A stretch of DNA of 64,000 bases. Origin: Gammaproteobacteria bacterium HGW-Gammaproteobacteria-13. GTDB lineage: Bacteria > Pseudomonadota > Gammaproteobacteria > Pseudomonadales > Pseudomonadaceae. The notes below the pieces were generated by a model. It had not been told where the DNA came from, made no database searches, and was given only the letters and a program-made list of their open reading frames with translations. The translations under genes were made by a program, and so were the position numbers. Shown one piece after another: positions 1 to 9,249 of this stretch. The DNA lies in NCBI GenBank assembly GCA_002840155.1, contig PGZH01000011.1:296500-360499 (forward strand). The letters are read 5' to 3'. How positions within the stretch are numbered: the stretch's first letter is position 1; each line of letters opens with the position of its first letter.

Positions 1-8
1 ATAGTCAT
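1..8 (-). other. possible start of the next gene downstream of the kinase, cut by the window edge
   Basis: On the minus strand an ATG at 6-8 follows an AAGGAA-like ribosome binding site about 49 nt after the kinase stop. The same-strand layout suggests the T6SS operon continues beyond the window. Only three codons are visible, so no product can be named. The ATG could be chance. Confidence 0.25.
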
Positions 9-56
9 TTCCTTGTTAAAAGATCATCCATTGATGCTGCTGTCCGCGTGCTGCGT

Positions 57-1052
57 TCAACTGCGCCGTAGCCAGCGCCGCCAGCCGCTGGGCGTGGGCT
101 GGCGAAATACCTCAAGCAGCTGCGCACAACTGATGCTGCGCTGCGCTTCATCGAACGCCAGCGCGGTGCGCAGGGCGGGCCAGCAATGCGCCGGTAACTG
201 CTCGGGGCGTTGCAGCTGTTTATCCAGCTCCATGGCCTTGGCCTGTTTGGCGCTCTGCCGGCTGAACGGGTGGCGACCACTGGCCAGCTCATACAGCACG
301 CACGCCAGGGCATAGACATCGGCGGCGGCGGTTAGCGGCGCACCGTCGAGCAATTCCAGGGCGGCGTAGCGCGGCGTCCAGGCGGTAAAGCGGTTGCGGC
401 ACAGGCGCGGCAGGCCAGGCAGCAGACCTTCCACGGGCTGGCCGAGACCATAATCGAACAGGCGCAGGCCGTCTTCGGCGAGCATCACATTGCTGGGTTT
501 CAGGTCGCCATGCAGCACGCCGAGGCTGTGCGAATAGCTCAGGGCGTCGAGCAGGGCGATGGCGATTTCCTGCAGCTCGCTCCAGGGCAGGCCCTCGGGG
601 CGTTCACTGAGCAGCTGATCAAGCGTCAGGCCCTTGAGCAGCTCCAGGGTGAGGAAGGCGCGCTGGCTCGATACATCCACCTCGAAGCCGAACAGGCGCA
701 CCACATGTGGATGATTGAGCCGCGCGGTGAGGGCGAACTCGCTGTACAGCAGCGAGTTGGCGTCCGGGTATTCGGCGAAGTCATCGCTGAGGGTTTTCAG
801 CGCGACATAGGGCTCGGGGTCACCGAACTGTTCGCGTAGCAGGTCACGGGCGCGATACACCGCGCCCATGCCGCCGACGCCGAGCAGACGCTCGATCTTG
901 TAGCGGCCGCCGAGCACTTCCGGCAGTTCGCTGAGTACTTCACGCGGGGCTTGCGTTGCCGGTTTGGCGGCAGTCGCAGCCAGGGCGAAGTAGGTCAGGT
1001 CGCTGGCCGGGCTGCTGGCCAGCGGCAGGTCGTCGAGCAGCTGTTCACTCAT
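57..1052 (-). CDS. stk1: T6SS-associated Ser/Thr protein kinase (Stk1/PpkA-like)
   Basis: This is a Hanks-type kinase of 331 aa. In T6SS loci such kinases phosphorylate the FHA protein or TssL to promote assembly. The kinase fold is visible: a glycine-rich loop GVGGMG at about residues 58-63, the ATP lysine K86 in ALK, a likely helix-C Glu at 105, the catalytic loop HGDLKPSN at 181-188 and a DYG metal-binding motif at 200-202. HGD replaces the usual HRD and DYG replaces DFG, but D183, N188 and D200 are kept, so activity is plausible. The HGD form suggests a kinase not controlled by activation-loop phosphorylation. The C-terminal end (WRRWLRRS) is basic, and no transmembrane helix or extracellular sensor is seen, unlike membrane PpkA. 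It lies 10 nt after the phosphatase gene, the same order as stp1-stk1 in P. aeruginosa HSI-II. Confidence 0.93.
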   Translation of the reverse strand: MSEQLLDDLPLASSPASDLTYFALAATAAKPATQAPREVLSELPEVLGGRYKIERLLGVGGMGAVYRARDLLREQFGDPEPYVALKTLSDDFAEYPDANSLLYSEFALTARLNHPHVVRLFGFEVDVSSQRAFLTLELLKGLTLDQLLSERPEGLPWSELQEIAIALLDALSYSHSLGVLHGDLKPSNVMLAEDGLRLFDYGLGQPVEGLLPGLPRLCRNRFTAWTPRYAALELLDGAPLTAAADVYALACVLYELASGRHPFSRQSAKQAKAMELDKQLQRPEQLPAHCWPALRTALAFDEAQRSISCAQLLEVFRQPTPSGWRRWLRRS

Positions 1053-1062
1053 CCGTGAGTCC

Positions 1063-1791
1063 TCATCGGCGGATCACCACCGCACTCAGGTTGTCCCGCG
1101 CCGGGCCGTCGAGGGCCTGCTGGAACAAACGATTCAGTGTCAGTTGCGGCGAAGGCAGATTAAGTGCGGCGCCGAGGTCGTCGACGGACACGCCTTGGTA
1201 CAGGCCATCGCTGCACAGCAGAAAGGCATCGCCGGGCAGCACATCGAGTTCAAGAATTTCCAGCTTCAGCTCATCACTGGCGCCGATGGCGCGGGTCAGG
1301 GCGTGCGCTGCCGGGTGCCGAGCAGCTTCGCTGGGACTGAGTTGCTGTTCATCGATCAGCTGCTGCAGCAGCGAGTGATCGCGGCTGAGCTGATACAGCC
1401 GACTGCCGCGCCACAGGTAGCAACGGCTGTCGCCGGCCCACACGCAGGCGGCGCGATCACCTTCGATCAACAGCGCCACTACCGTGCTGCCGATCACCGG
1501 GTCGGGATGGGCGGCGGTGACTGTCAGCTCCTGGCCCAGACGGCGGTTAAGCGAGTGCAGGCGTTTGCGCAGCTCATCCAGACGCTGCGGCAAATCGCCT
1601 GCGCTAGGCTCGGCCAGCTGCTCGACAATCAGGCGGCTGGCCAGGGCACCGTTCTGGTGCCCGCCCATGCCGTCGGCAACTACCCACAGGCCCTGTTCCG
1701 GCAGGGCCAGAAAGGCATCCTCGTTGCGCGTCCGCACCTTGCCGGTGTCGGTACGCGCAGCGCTGCGCCAGCGGTTGGCAACCTCCTGCAT
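1063..1791 (-). CDS. stp1: PP2C-type Ser/Thr phosphatase of the T6SS (Stp1/PppA-like)
   Basis: This 242-aa metal-dependent phosphatase would reverse phosphorylation by the neighbouring kinase and so turn the T6SS off. PP2C metal-binding motifs are in order: RNED near 22-25, DGMGGH with D40, AGDSR in the middle, DGL in the C-terminal third and ARDNLS close to the end. No extra domain or membrane segment is present. Its ATG overlaps the tssM stop by one base (TGATG), which implies translational coupling. The kinase gene follows directly, completing a kinase/phosphatase pair. Confidence 0.94.
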   Translation of the reverse strand: MQEVANRWRSAARTDTGKVRTRNEDAFLALPEQGLWVVADGMGGHQNGALASRLIVEQLAEPSAGDLPQRLDELRKRLHSLNRRLGQELTVTAAHPDPVIGSTVVALLIEGDRAACVWAGDSRCYLWRGSRLYQLSRDHSLLQQLIDEQQLSPSEAARHPAAHALTRAIGASDELKLEILELDVLPGDAFLLCSDGLYQGVSVDDLGAALNLPSPQLTLNRLFQQALDGPARDNLSAVVIRR

Positions 1792-4700
1792 CAGAGCGTG
1801 GCCGGCAGTTTGAAGCTGCGCAGCTGGTCCAGGTCAAACGGGTTCGGCGAGCGTTGGCTGTGCAACAGGTAGTTGGCGCGCAGGCCGCCGAGGTCGGCCT
1901 TGAGCATCAGCACGTCGCGGCCGCTGTGGTAGTCCACGCTCATCAGGTCGAGCAGGCGGAACAGCGACCAGGGGCCGGTGTTCTTCTCGATACCCACTTT
2001 GCGCCCACCAAGCTCTTCGACCACCAGGCTGGTGCGCCCTTCATTGGCTTCGGCCGGCCAGCTGAAGGCGGTCTGCACGATCGGCCCGTGGCGGTATTCC
2101 ATCTGCTGGTTGCCGAAGCGGAAATCGGCGCGGCCCAGGCTGGAATCCAGCGAGTAGGGTTCGAGCTTGAACAGCACTTTCGGCTCGTTGGGATTCTCGG
2201 CGAAGAAGCTGCGGCGGATGGTTTGGGTGTGACTCATCTGCAGCAGGAACTCGCGCGACAACGGCAGGCCACGGCCATCCACGCGGCGCAGTTGATACTG
2301 GCCGGCGGTGCCACTGACAAACGGCTTGAGGTAGTTGTCGAAGAAGCGCTCGGCAATCCCCTGAGCCTTGAAGAACTCGCGGAAGTCGGCAATCGCCACA
2401 TCGCTTTCGCTGTGTGCGCTGAACGGATAACGCTGCTTCAACGAGCCGTCGTAAGCGGCGTACAGCTCGCTCTTATAACGCTGATTGAGGTAGTGGTAGG
2501 CGTCGTTGAGCACCAGCATCCAGCTGTCTTCGGCGAGCAGACCAAGCCAGTTGCCGACCGGTTGCGGCAGGCGCGCGGCACTGCTGCGCACCTGGTTGAT
2601 CGCATCACGCTGGCCGCCCATACGCGCCTTGGCCAGTTCGAACGCGGCCTGCTCCGGCGCGCTGGCATGCGCCAGGCTGGCCAGTTGCAGTTGCAGGGCA
2701 TCCAGTGCCTGCAGGGTGTTGGCCAGTTCCGGGCCGGCACCGCCGTTTTCATCAAGCAGGCGGTGCAGCGGTTCGAAGCGACGTTCCAGGGTTTTCCGCG
2801 CGGTGTCCGGCAGGTTTTTCACCAGCGCTGCCTGCGCCTGTTCGGCGGCAGCACCGGCGAGCTTGGCGACTTTGCCCAGCTTGCCTTTAGCGCCTTGCAG
2901 CGCTTCGGCGGCAGCTCCGGCATCATCGGCGGCTTCGGCCAAGCCTTTGAAGCGGGTGTTGTCGCGCACTTCCACCAGCAGCTGCAGCAGTGGCGAGTTG
3001 GCGGAAGTCAGGCCAGCCAGCTGCAGGGCGCCCTGACCAGCGCTGCCGATTGGGTCCAGCGACAGCTGAGCGAGGGCTTCGCCCCAGTAGTTGGCGTAGT
3101 CGCGGAAGTACAGCTGCTCCATTTCCACCAGCAGACGGCTGAGGTCGCCGGCGCTCAGGGTGTCACCTTCGCCGAGTACCCAGTTGTCGCGCAGCAGGTC
3201 GCGCACCAGGTCGGCGCCTTTGGCGGTGAAGGTTTTCTGGTAGCCAACCTGGGTGTAGAAACCCGGAATGGCGTAGTCGCTGCCGGCGAAAAGCGCGGCT
3301 TGCGGGCCGAGCTTCTGGCTTAGGCGATAGTCCGGCAGGCTGCGCGCTTCTTCGCGAAGCATGCGGTAGACCACGTTGGCCAGCGATTCGCTGCGCAGAA
3401 TCTGCCGAGCCTGGGCCACCAGGGGCTCGTTCAGCGAGTAGGGGGCGAACGACTCGGACAGCAGGCGTTCGAAGTGCTCGTTTAGGCCGCGTTGACCGAC
3501 GCTGTTGCCGGCGTAACGCAGTGACCAGTCGGCCGCCAGCCACTCCTGCAGGAAGGCCTTGTCGCGGCGCTCCTCCAAGTTGAGCATCAGATAAGCACGC
3601 AGGCTGTTGAGCAGGCGCTCGCGGTCACCCAGGTTGGCGCGTACTTGCGCTTCCAGTTGGCGACCGACGCGGCTGAGCAGGAGGTTTTCCAGCTCGGCGC
3701 GGTAGGCCTGTTGCAGCGTCGGGTCGACTTTCTCGCCCTGGTACAGACCGCCGCGGTGCAGGTAGGACACATCACCCTTCGGCGGGAATACCTGGGTGGC
3801 GGCGTAGCTGTGATCCAGCGCCTTGAGGGTGCGCAGGGCATCGTCCTGAACGCCGAGGCTGTTGTGCTGCTGGGTCAGTTGCTGGGCGATGTCGCGCAAT
3901 TGTTCCAGGCGGCCGTGGTTACCGGAGAAGCCGCTAGCCCAGACCACACCGAATACCCCGAGTACCACCAGAGCGGTGGCGTACATGGCGCGCTGGCCCC
4001 AGTCGATACGGCGCACTTCTTTCTGGTCGAGGCCGGCCAGGTCGGCTTCGGGGAAGATCACCCGGCTGAGCAGGTGATTGATAAAACGTGCACGACCGCT
4101 GCGGAAGGTCGGCAGGGCGCTGCTGGACAGACCCAGGTTGCGGCCGATGCTGCTGGTGCTCGGGTCGAGCTGGTCGTTCAGCTCCGGTGCGCTGGTCAGG
4201 TAGAAACCGCGCAGCTGGCTGGCGCGCTGGTAGCGGTTGCCGCTGAAGGCCAGTTCGCTGAACAGGCACAGACGCTCACCGAGTAGGCCCAGCTGGTGCG
4301 GGAAATCGAGGATGCGGCCACGGCGCTGGGTGTCGCGCTCCTGGTGCATGCGCAGGATCACCTGGCTGTTGAGGCGGCGCAGCAGTTCTTCGAATTCCTG
4401 GCGGATCACCTGTACGTCGGTGGCGTTCTGGTCTTTGCGGAAGCTGGCGCCGAGTACCTGATCGCTTTCTTCGCGTGACAGCTGGTCGAAGAACTCATCG
4501 AAGCCGAGCACCTTGTCGGCCTTGCTCAGTACCAGGTACACCGGTACATCGGCACCCAGGCGCTGGTGAATATCCTGCAGGCGCTGACGGGTCTGGCGGG
4601 CGAGGTTTTCCAGTTCGATTTCGCTGCCGCCTTGCAGCTGCTCCACCGGGATGTTGACCAGTACACCGTTCAGCGGGCGGGCGCGGCGTTTGCGCAGCAG

Positions 4701-5330
4701 GCCCAGCAGGGTGTCCCAGGCGCGGCTGTCGATGGCTGGGTCGGGCTGAGTCAGGTAGCGCCCGGCGGTGTCGATCAGCACGGCGTGGTCGGCGAAATAC
4801 CAGTCGGCATAACGGGTGCCGGAAACGTCTTTGGTCAGGCGTTGCTGGTCACCGCGATTAAGCGGGAAATCCAGGCCGGAGAAATCCAGCAGGCTGGTCT
4901 TGCCGCTGCTCTGTGGGCCGAGCAGCAGGTACCAGGGCAGCTCGTTGCGCCATTTTTCGCTACGGCCGCGGTAGAGGCTGGAGCGCTTGAGGGTGTGCAG
5001 CGCCTGCTTGAAACGATTGCGCAGCTCAAGCTGCTCCTCGTTGATCAGGCCTTCGCGGCGCAGGCGTTCCTGGGCATCAGCGTCGTCTTCCTCTGCCTGC
5101 TTGCGGGCGGTGGCCTTCCAGCTGGCGAATACCATGGCCAGGCCCCAGATCAGGAACAGCAGGCTGATGCTCAGCAGGCGGCTGGTAGCCGATTCCCAGA
5201 ACTTGTAATCGTTGACCGCGAGCAGTGGGCCGACAAACCACACCAGCAGCGCCAGGACCAATACCAGACACAGGCTCCATACCCAGGTCTTGCGGAAAAA
5301 TGCGGCTAACTTGCCGAAAAAAGGCTTCAT
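1791..5330 (-). CDS. tssM: T6SS inner-membrane core protein TssM (IcmF)
   Basis: TssM is the large component of the TssJLM membrane complex. It spans the inner membrane and reaches across the periplasm to the lipoprotein TssJ. The 1179-aa product has two N-terminal hydrophobic helices (about 16-38 and 52-69), a cytoplasmic NTPase domain with Walker A GPQSSGKT at 138-145, and a third helix near 450 (MYATALVVLGVFGVVW) followed by a long periplasmic region. The length is normal for IcmF proteins, and the Walker A motif is intact, which is not true of all TssM proteins. It overlaps tssL by 4 nt (ATGA) and the phosphatase gene by 1 nt. Confidence 0.97.
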   Translation of the reverse strand: MKPFFGKLAAFFRKTWVWSLCLVLVLALLVWFVGPLLAVNDYKFWESATSRLLSISLLFLIWGLAMVFASWKATARKQAEEDDADAQERLRREGLINEEQLELRNRFKQALHTLKRSSLYRGRSEKWRNELPWYLLLGPQSSGKTSLLDFSGLDFPLNRGDQQRLTKDVSGTRYADWYFADHAVLIDTAGRYLTQPDPAIDSRAWDTLLGLLRKRRARPLNGVLVNIPVEQLQGGSEIELENLARQTRQRLQDIHQRLGADVPVYLVLSKADKVLGFDEFFDQLSREESDQVLGASFRKDQNATDVQVIRQEFEELLRRLNSQVILRMHQERDTQRRGRILDFPHQLGLLGERLCLFSELAFSGNRYQRASQLRGFYLTSAPELNDQLDPSTSSIGRNLGLSSSALPTFRSGRARFINHLLSRVIFPEADLAGLDQKEVRRIDWGQRAMYATALVVLGVFGVVWASGFSGNHGRLEQLRDIAQQLTQQHNSLGVQDDALRTLKALDHSYAATQVFPPKGDVSYLHRGGLYQGEKVDPTLQQAYRAELENLLLSRVGRQLEAQVRANLGDRERLLNSLRAYLMLNLEERRDKAFLQEWLAADWSLRYAGNSVGQRGLNEHFERLLSESFAPYSLNEPLVAQARQILRSESLANVVYRMLREEARSLPDYRLSQKLGPQAALFAGSDYAIPGFYTQVGYQKTFTAKGADLVRDLLRDNWVLGEGDTLSAGDLSRLLVEMEQLYFRDYANYWGEALAQLSLDPIGSAGQGALQLAGLTSANSPLLQLLVEVRDNTRFKGLAEAADDAGAAAEALQGAKGKLGKVAKLAGAAAEQAQAALVKNLPDTARKTLERRFEPLHRLLDENGGAGPELANTLQALDALQLQLASLAHASAPEQAAFELAKARMGGQRDAINQVRSSAARLPQPVGNWLGLLAEDSWMLVLNDAYHYLNQRYKSELYAAYDGSLKQRYPFSAHSESDVAIADFREFFKAQGIAERFFDNYLKPFVSGTAGQYQLRRVDGRGLPLSREFLLQMSHTQTIRRSFFAENPNEPKVLFKLEPYSLDSSLGRADFRFGNQQMEYRHGPIVQTAFSWPAEANEGRTSLVVEELGGRKVGIEKNTGPWSLFRLLDLMSVDYHSGRDVLMLKADLGGLRANYLLHSQRSPNPFDLDQLRSFKLPATL

Positions 5331-6208
5331 TTCAGATCATCCATGCTTACACCCGCAGACGGGTCGAGTTGCTCGTACGGCTGCAAAATAGTTTCGCGTT
5401 GCTCGCCCAGAACCCAGGCGAAACCGCCATACATCACCACCAGGCACACCAGAGTAAACAGCGCCACCAGCCACCACGGCACGATGCGCACCAGGCGCCG
5501 GCGGGTGTCTTTCAGGCCCTGCCAGTGCGGCGAAACCTCACGTGGTACGTCACCGCGCATCTGGCGGATCTGCCGATAGAGGCTGTCGCGCACGGCTTCC
5601 AGTTCGAGCATGCCGCGCGGCAGCACGCGGTACTTGCCCTCGAAACCGAGGGATAGGCACAGGTACATCAGTTCGAGCATCGGCAGGTGCTTGACCGGGT
5701 TGCGCGACAGGCGCTCGAGCAGCTGGAAGAACTTCTCGCCGCCGAAGGTCTCGTTGTGGAACGAGGACAGCAGGCTCATCTGCGACCATTCGCTCTCGTT
5801 GCCCCAAGGCGTGGTCACCACGGCCTCGTCGACCACAGTGCAAAGCACGTAACGTGCGGCCATCACCTGGCTGCTTTCCGCACCTTCATGCAGGGCGCGG
5901 TGCTCGAACAGCTTGATGGCGCTGGCCAGGCGCTGGTTCAGCGCATGCATGTCTTCGCTGTCGAAGCTGTGCTTGAGACGCACCACTTCAGAAAGCAGGT
6001 TGGCGGCGGCTGCGACCAGCGGGTTGAGGCTGATATTGAAGCTCTCGGCCGGGCGCAGGCGCGCGGCGTAGATCATGCGCTCTTCCAGCTGCTCGAATTT
6101 CGGCGGCGCGGCGAAGTCAGTCAGCGGGCTGTGCGCGGGGGCATCACCTTTGCGGTTGAGGATGACGGTTTTGTCGTCCTGGCCGTATTCCATTTCCTTG
6201 GTAGTCAT
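5327..6208 (-). CDS. tssL: T6SS inner-membrane protein TssL (DotU family)
   Basis: TssL partners TssM in the inner membrane and docks the baseplate from the cytoplasmic side. The 293-aa protein has a variable N-terminus, the helical DotU hook domain (about 40-235, with the conserved stretch around TPWGNESEW) and a single C-terminal transmembrane helix (about 245-268), leaving a short periplasmic tail. No OmpA-like peptidoglycan-binding domain is attached, so anchoring must come from elsewhere. The gene starts 2 nt after tssK and overlaps tssM by 4 nt. Confidence 0.96.
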   Translation of the reverse strand: MTTKEMEYGQDDKTVILNRKGDAPAHSPLTDFAAPPKFEQLEERMIYAARLRPAESFNISLNPLVAAAANLLSEVVRLKHSFDSEDMHALNQRLASAIKLFEHRALHEGAESSQVMAARYVLCTVVDEAVVTTPWGNESEWSQMSLLSSFHNETFGGEKFFQLLERLSRNPVKHLPMLELMYLCLSLGFEGKYRVLPRGMLELEAVRDSLYRQIRQMRGDVPREVSPHWQGLKDTRRRLVRIVPWWLVALFTLVCLVVMYGGFAWVLGEQRETILQPYEQLDPSAGVSMDDLK

Positions 6209-6210
6209 CG

Positions 6211-7542
6211 TCAGTTCCTGATCGCCCAGAATTTCATCTCAAGCCCGGAGAACTCGCCGGACACGTGGAAAGCGAAGCCGCCGGAGCGTTCCAGCTGCGC
6301 CAGTTCCTCGGAGCCCAGTTCCAGGGCGAAGTAGGTCTTGCCCGAGTGGAAGGGGATCTGCCGTGGCGCCACGGGCATCGGTTTGACCTTGATGCCTGGC
6401 AGGTGCAGGTTGACCAGCTGGCGAATCTGCTCCACCGGGCCGACCTTGAGGTGTGCCGGCAGGCGCTGGCGCAGTTCTTCCGAGTCGCACTGGGCACTGG
6501 CGGCGAGGACGAAGGTGGAGGTGGCGAGCAGCTTGTGGTCGTGCAGCGGCGACACCTGAATACCGTACTGACGCTGCTGCAGGAGCATCTCGATAGCGTG
6601 CTGTTCCAGCACCATCGACAGCACCTGGCGGATTGCATCCATCAGTTTGCGGAAGCTGGTGCCTTGGTCGCTGTGCAGGTAACGGCCTTCCAGGCGCGGG
6701 CGTTTGATCTCGCTGGAGAAGGTCGCCAGCTCACCGAGCAGGCCGAGTAATTCGCGGTAGATCTGCTCCGGATGTACCTGTTCGATGCCCAGGTAATGGC
6801 GCAGCACCGGCTCGAAGCGGTTGATCAGCTGCAGCATCATAAAGTCGCCGACTTCCGCACCGCCGACCTTGCCGGTGGCGCGAATACGTTCGGCAAGAAT
6901 GTCGCCACGGTGGGCGAGCATGCTGATCACTTCCTTGAGGCAGCTGAGCAGGTAGCCGGAGGCCTGGAAGTTGACGTAGGTCGGAATAAATTCCGGATCG
7001 ATGCTGATCACCCCATCCGGGGTGGTATCGAGTACGTCGCACAGCTGCAATTTGACGTAGGCCTGGTCGCTCTGTTGCTCGCCGAGCAGCAGACGGAAAT
7101 CCGGGCGGCCGCAGCTGACCTGGCTCGATGCGCTGTCGCCGGCGTTGGAGTCGGTGACTTCTTCATCGAAGGCGGTGAAGCGCGCCAGTACGTCCTGCTG
7201 CTCCGGGCGGCGGCTCTCGATATGGTTGCCGGTAACCAGGGGCAGAGCCAGGTACACCGGGGTGTTGCCGGTGTTTGGCGGCACGTCGAGGGCCAGCGGC
7301 TCGCGCTCGGCGCCAATGTCGAACAGGGTGCCATCGGGCAGAATGCCGCTGGCCTTGCTCACCACCAGCTTGCCCATATTGAGGAACTGGCGGTCGATCT
7401 CCAGCTCGAAAAAGCCCCAGGCGTAGCTGTCGAGTTTCTGCGTGCGGGTCTTCAGCTGGTAGTCGTAGTAACGGTCGTTCTGCTGGAAGTGCTGCGGGCG
7501 CAGCAGCATGCCTTCCTGCCAGACCACTTTATGCATGGCCAT
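6211..7542 (-). CDS. tssK: T6SS baseplate subunit TssK
   Basis: TssK connects the phage-like baseplate to the TssJLM membrane complex. The 443-aa product has the family's typical N-terminus (KVVWQEGMLLRPQHFQQND) and C-terminal domain (SGEFSGLEMKFWAIRN), and is the normal length. No signal peptide or membrane helix is seen, as expected for a cytoplasmic protein. It lies 3 nt after tssJ and 2 nt before tssL in one operon. Confidence 0.97.
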   Translation of the reverse strand: MAMHKVVWQEGMLLRPQHFQQNDRYYDYQLKTRTQKLDSYAWGFFELEIDRQFLNMGKLVVSKASGILPDGTLFDIGAEREPLALDVPPNTGNTPVYLALPLVTGNHIESRRPEQQDVLARFTAFDEEVTDSNAGDSASSQVSCGRPDFRLLLGEQQSDQAYVKLQLCDVLDTTPDGVISIDPEFIPTYVNFQASGYLLSCLKEVISMLAHRGDILAERIRATGKVGGAEVGDFMMLQLINRFEPVLRHYLGIEQVHPEQIYRELLGLLGELATFSSEIKRPRLEGRYLHSDQGTSFRKLMDAIRQVLSMVLEQHAIEMLLQQRQYGIQVSPLHDHKLLATSTFVLAASAQCDSEELRQRLPAHLKVGPVEQIRQLVNLHLPGIKVKPMPVAPRQIPFHSGKTYFALELGSEELAQLERSGGFAFHVSGEFSGLEMKFWAIRN

Positions 7543-7545
7543 GGC

Positions 7546-8037
7546 TTATTTCCCTTCCTTGTTGATGTCGTCCTGGGTCTTGATGCCCAGGGCATCAAGG
7601 GTCAGCACGCTGCTGTTGCGTTCCTGTTCCTGCAGCGGGATGACCACGCGCCAGTTGCTTTCCGGCAGGTCGCGGTAGGCCGCCAGCACGCCGACATAGC
7701 GGCTGCCGGGTTGTACCGAGAGCTTCATTTCGCGTTGCTCGCCCGGGCGCAGTTCCAGCTCTTCGAGCACCACCATGTCCGGTGATAGGGCTTCTTTCGG
7801 GCGTTGATAGAGCGAGAAGAAATCGGCGGTTTCAAATGCCACCGGGTGTTTCAGCTCGATCAGGCGCAGGACGATCGGCGAAGGGCGGCCATTGAGGTCC
7901 GGGTTGAGCTGGTCGCTGCCGTTGAGGGTCAGGTCGAGCTTGGTCATATCCGAATAGGGCGAAAGTGCCGCGCAGCCGGTCAGGCTGAGCAGGGCGGCCA
8001 ACAGGGCCAGGCAGGTGAAACGGTGCATGGAGATCAT
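7546..8037 (-). CDS. tssJ: T6SS outer-membrane lipoprotein TssJ
   Basis: TssJ anchors TssM to the outer membrane. The 163-aa product begins with a lipoprotein signal peptide ending in the lipobox LTGC. The mature part fits the TssJ beta-sandwich, including the segment LSVQPGSRYVGVLAAYRDL. There are two start options. The ATG at 8037 overlaps the FHA stop (ATGA), but its AAGG is too close. An ATG at 8028 (MHRFTCLALL) is 9 nt from AAGGA and gives a cleaner signal peptide. The shorter form may be correct. Confidence 0.94.
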   Translation of the reverse strand: MISMHRFTCLALLAALLSLTGCAALSPYSDMTKLDLTLNGSDQLNPDLNGRPSPIVLRLIELKHPVAFETADFFSLYQRPKEALSPDMVVLEELELRPGEQREMKLSVQPGSRYVGVLAAYRDLPESNWRVVIPLQEQERNSSVLTLDALGIKTQDDINKEGK

Positions 8038-9230
8038 CCTTGAACGTCGGTGTTGAGGGTGGCGATCAGGCGAACCTGTTCTTCGTAGGTGTTGGCGAAG
8101 TCGCGGGCGAACAGGCGGTCGCTCCAGTCGTCGTTCTGCTCCAGGGCACTGTGCAGGCGACGGTAGGCGCGCCAGCGGCTGCCGGCGGTGGCGATCAGTG
8201 GCTTGCGGCCTTCACGCTCGAAACGCAGGCTCAGCTGCTCCGGCGACAGTTGCTCGAACATGCCCTTGACCGCCGCGCGGCTGGCGGCGAGCAGCGCGAC
8301 CTGATGCGCTTGCAGGTCACGGAAGCTGCGGCTGATGGTCTGCTCGGCGCTCAGTTGCCCGGCCTTGCCTCCACGCAGCAGGGCGCTCAGCGCTTCACTG
8401 CTGTCGGCGGTGTGTTTGAGCGGGTTGTTGCCAGCGCTTTGCACGGTGGTCAGGGCCAGACGCAGTTCGTTCTTCAACTCGCTGCGGGTGCGCAGGCTTT
8501 GCTGCAGGCTGCCGATGCTCTGCTTGAGCAGCTTGGCGCTGTGAATGGCCAGGGCTTCGCGGGCATCGTCATCGAGATCATCCAGCTTGACCCCGAGGGC
8601 TTCGCCGAATTTTTCCCAGAAGGTAGGCGGCAGACGCACCGGTTCCGGCGCACGCTTGGGCTGCGGCTCAGGCGTTGGCATCACCAGCGCAGGCACCAGC
8701 AGGTTTTCTTCATCGATCTGCGCATAGTCGCGCTGCTGCGCCTGCACGTTATGCGGGCGCAGAATCGCCGTCAGGTCATCGACCTCGGCATACACGCGCT
8801 CCTGCTGGTCGATGGCGGTCAGCGGGTCGAGATCGAGAAAGGCATCGTCCGGAATGATGCTGCCGGCGGGCTGGGCACGGCCGATATCGCCGGCAAACAT
8901 GGCCGGGTCCTGAATCAGCCGCGCACGCAGCTCGAAATCGCCGAAGCAATACACGCTGCCATGCTCGATACGCTGGGCCTCGCCCTTGCGCAAGCTGGCG
9001 CCGCTGTCTTTCAGCTGGATGCCATTGCTGCTGGTGTCGGTCAGGTAGAAGGAGCCATTGCGATAGCTCACCTCGGCATGCCGGCTGGACAGTACACGCT
9101 TGCGATCCGGAATCACCCAGTCGCATTCCTCCGCCCGCCCAATAATGCCGCCGGCCTGCTTGAAGGTTTTGGTGGTCAATAGACCTGGCACGAACTGCTG
9201 TGCACTGACCACATCGAAGACCAGTTCCAT
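8034..9230 (-). CDS. fha: T6SS FHA-domain protein (Fha/TagH)
   Basis: FHA proteins bind phosphothreonine and relay the kinase signal that triggers T6SS assembly. The 398-aa protein has an N-terminal FHA domain (about 25-90) with the motifs GRAEECDW, RKRVLSSRHAEV and DTSSNG. An Asp/Glu/Pro-containing linker (about 120-200) follows, then a conserved C-terminal domain of the TagH type (about 200-395). It sits between the small lipoprotein gene and tssJ. The kinase and phosphatase that would act on this pathway are at the end of the same cluster. The start is supported by AAGGAG 8 nt before the ATG. Confidence 0.95.
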   Translation of the reverse strand: MELVFDVVSAQQFVPGLLTTKTFKQAGGIIGRAEECDWVIPDRKRVLSSRHAEVSYRNGSFYLTDTSSNGIQLKDSGASLRKGEAQRIEHGSVYCFGDFELRARLIQDPAMFAGDIGRAQPAGSIIPDDAFLDLDPLTAIDQQERVYAEVDDLTAILRPHNVQAQQRDYAQIDEENLLVPALVMPTPEPQPKRAPEPVRLPPTFWEKFGEALGVKLDDLDDDAREALAIHSAKLLKQSIGSLQQSLRTRSELKNELRLALTTVQSAGNNPLKHTADSSEALSALLRGGKAGQLSAEQTISRSFRDLQAHQVALLAASRAAVKGMFEQLSPEQLSLRFEREGRKPLIATAGSRWRAYRRLHSALEQNDDWSDRLFARDFANTYEEQVRLIATLNTDVQG

Positions 9231-9249
9231 GGTTGTTAACTCCTTGCGG

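Noticed and set aside
1854-3323. 489-codon plus-strand frame inside tssM
   Set aside because: It is the antisense shadow of tssM, without a ribosome binding site or any recognised domain.
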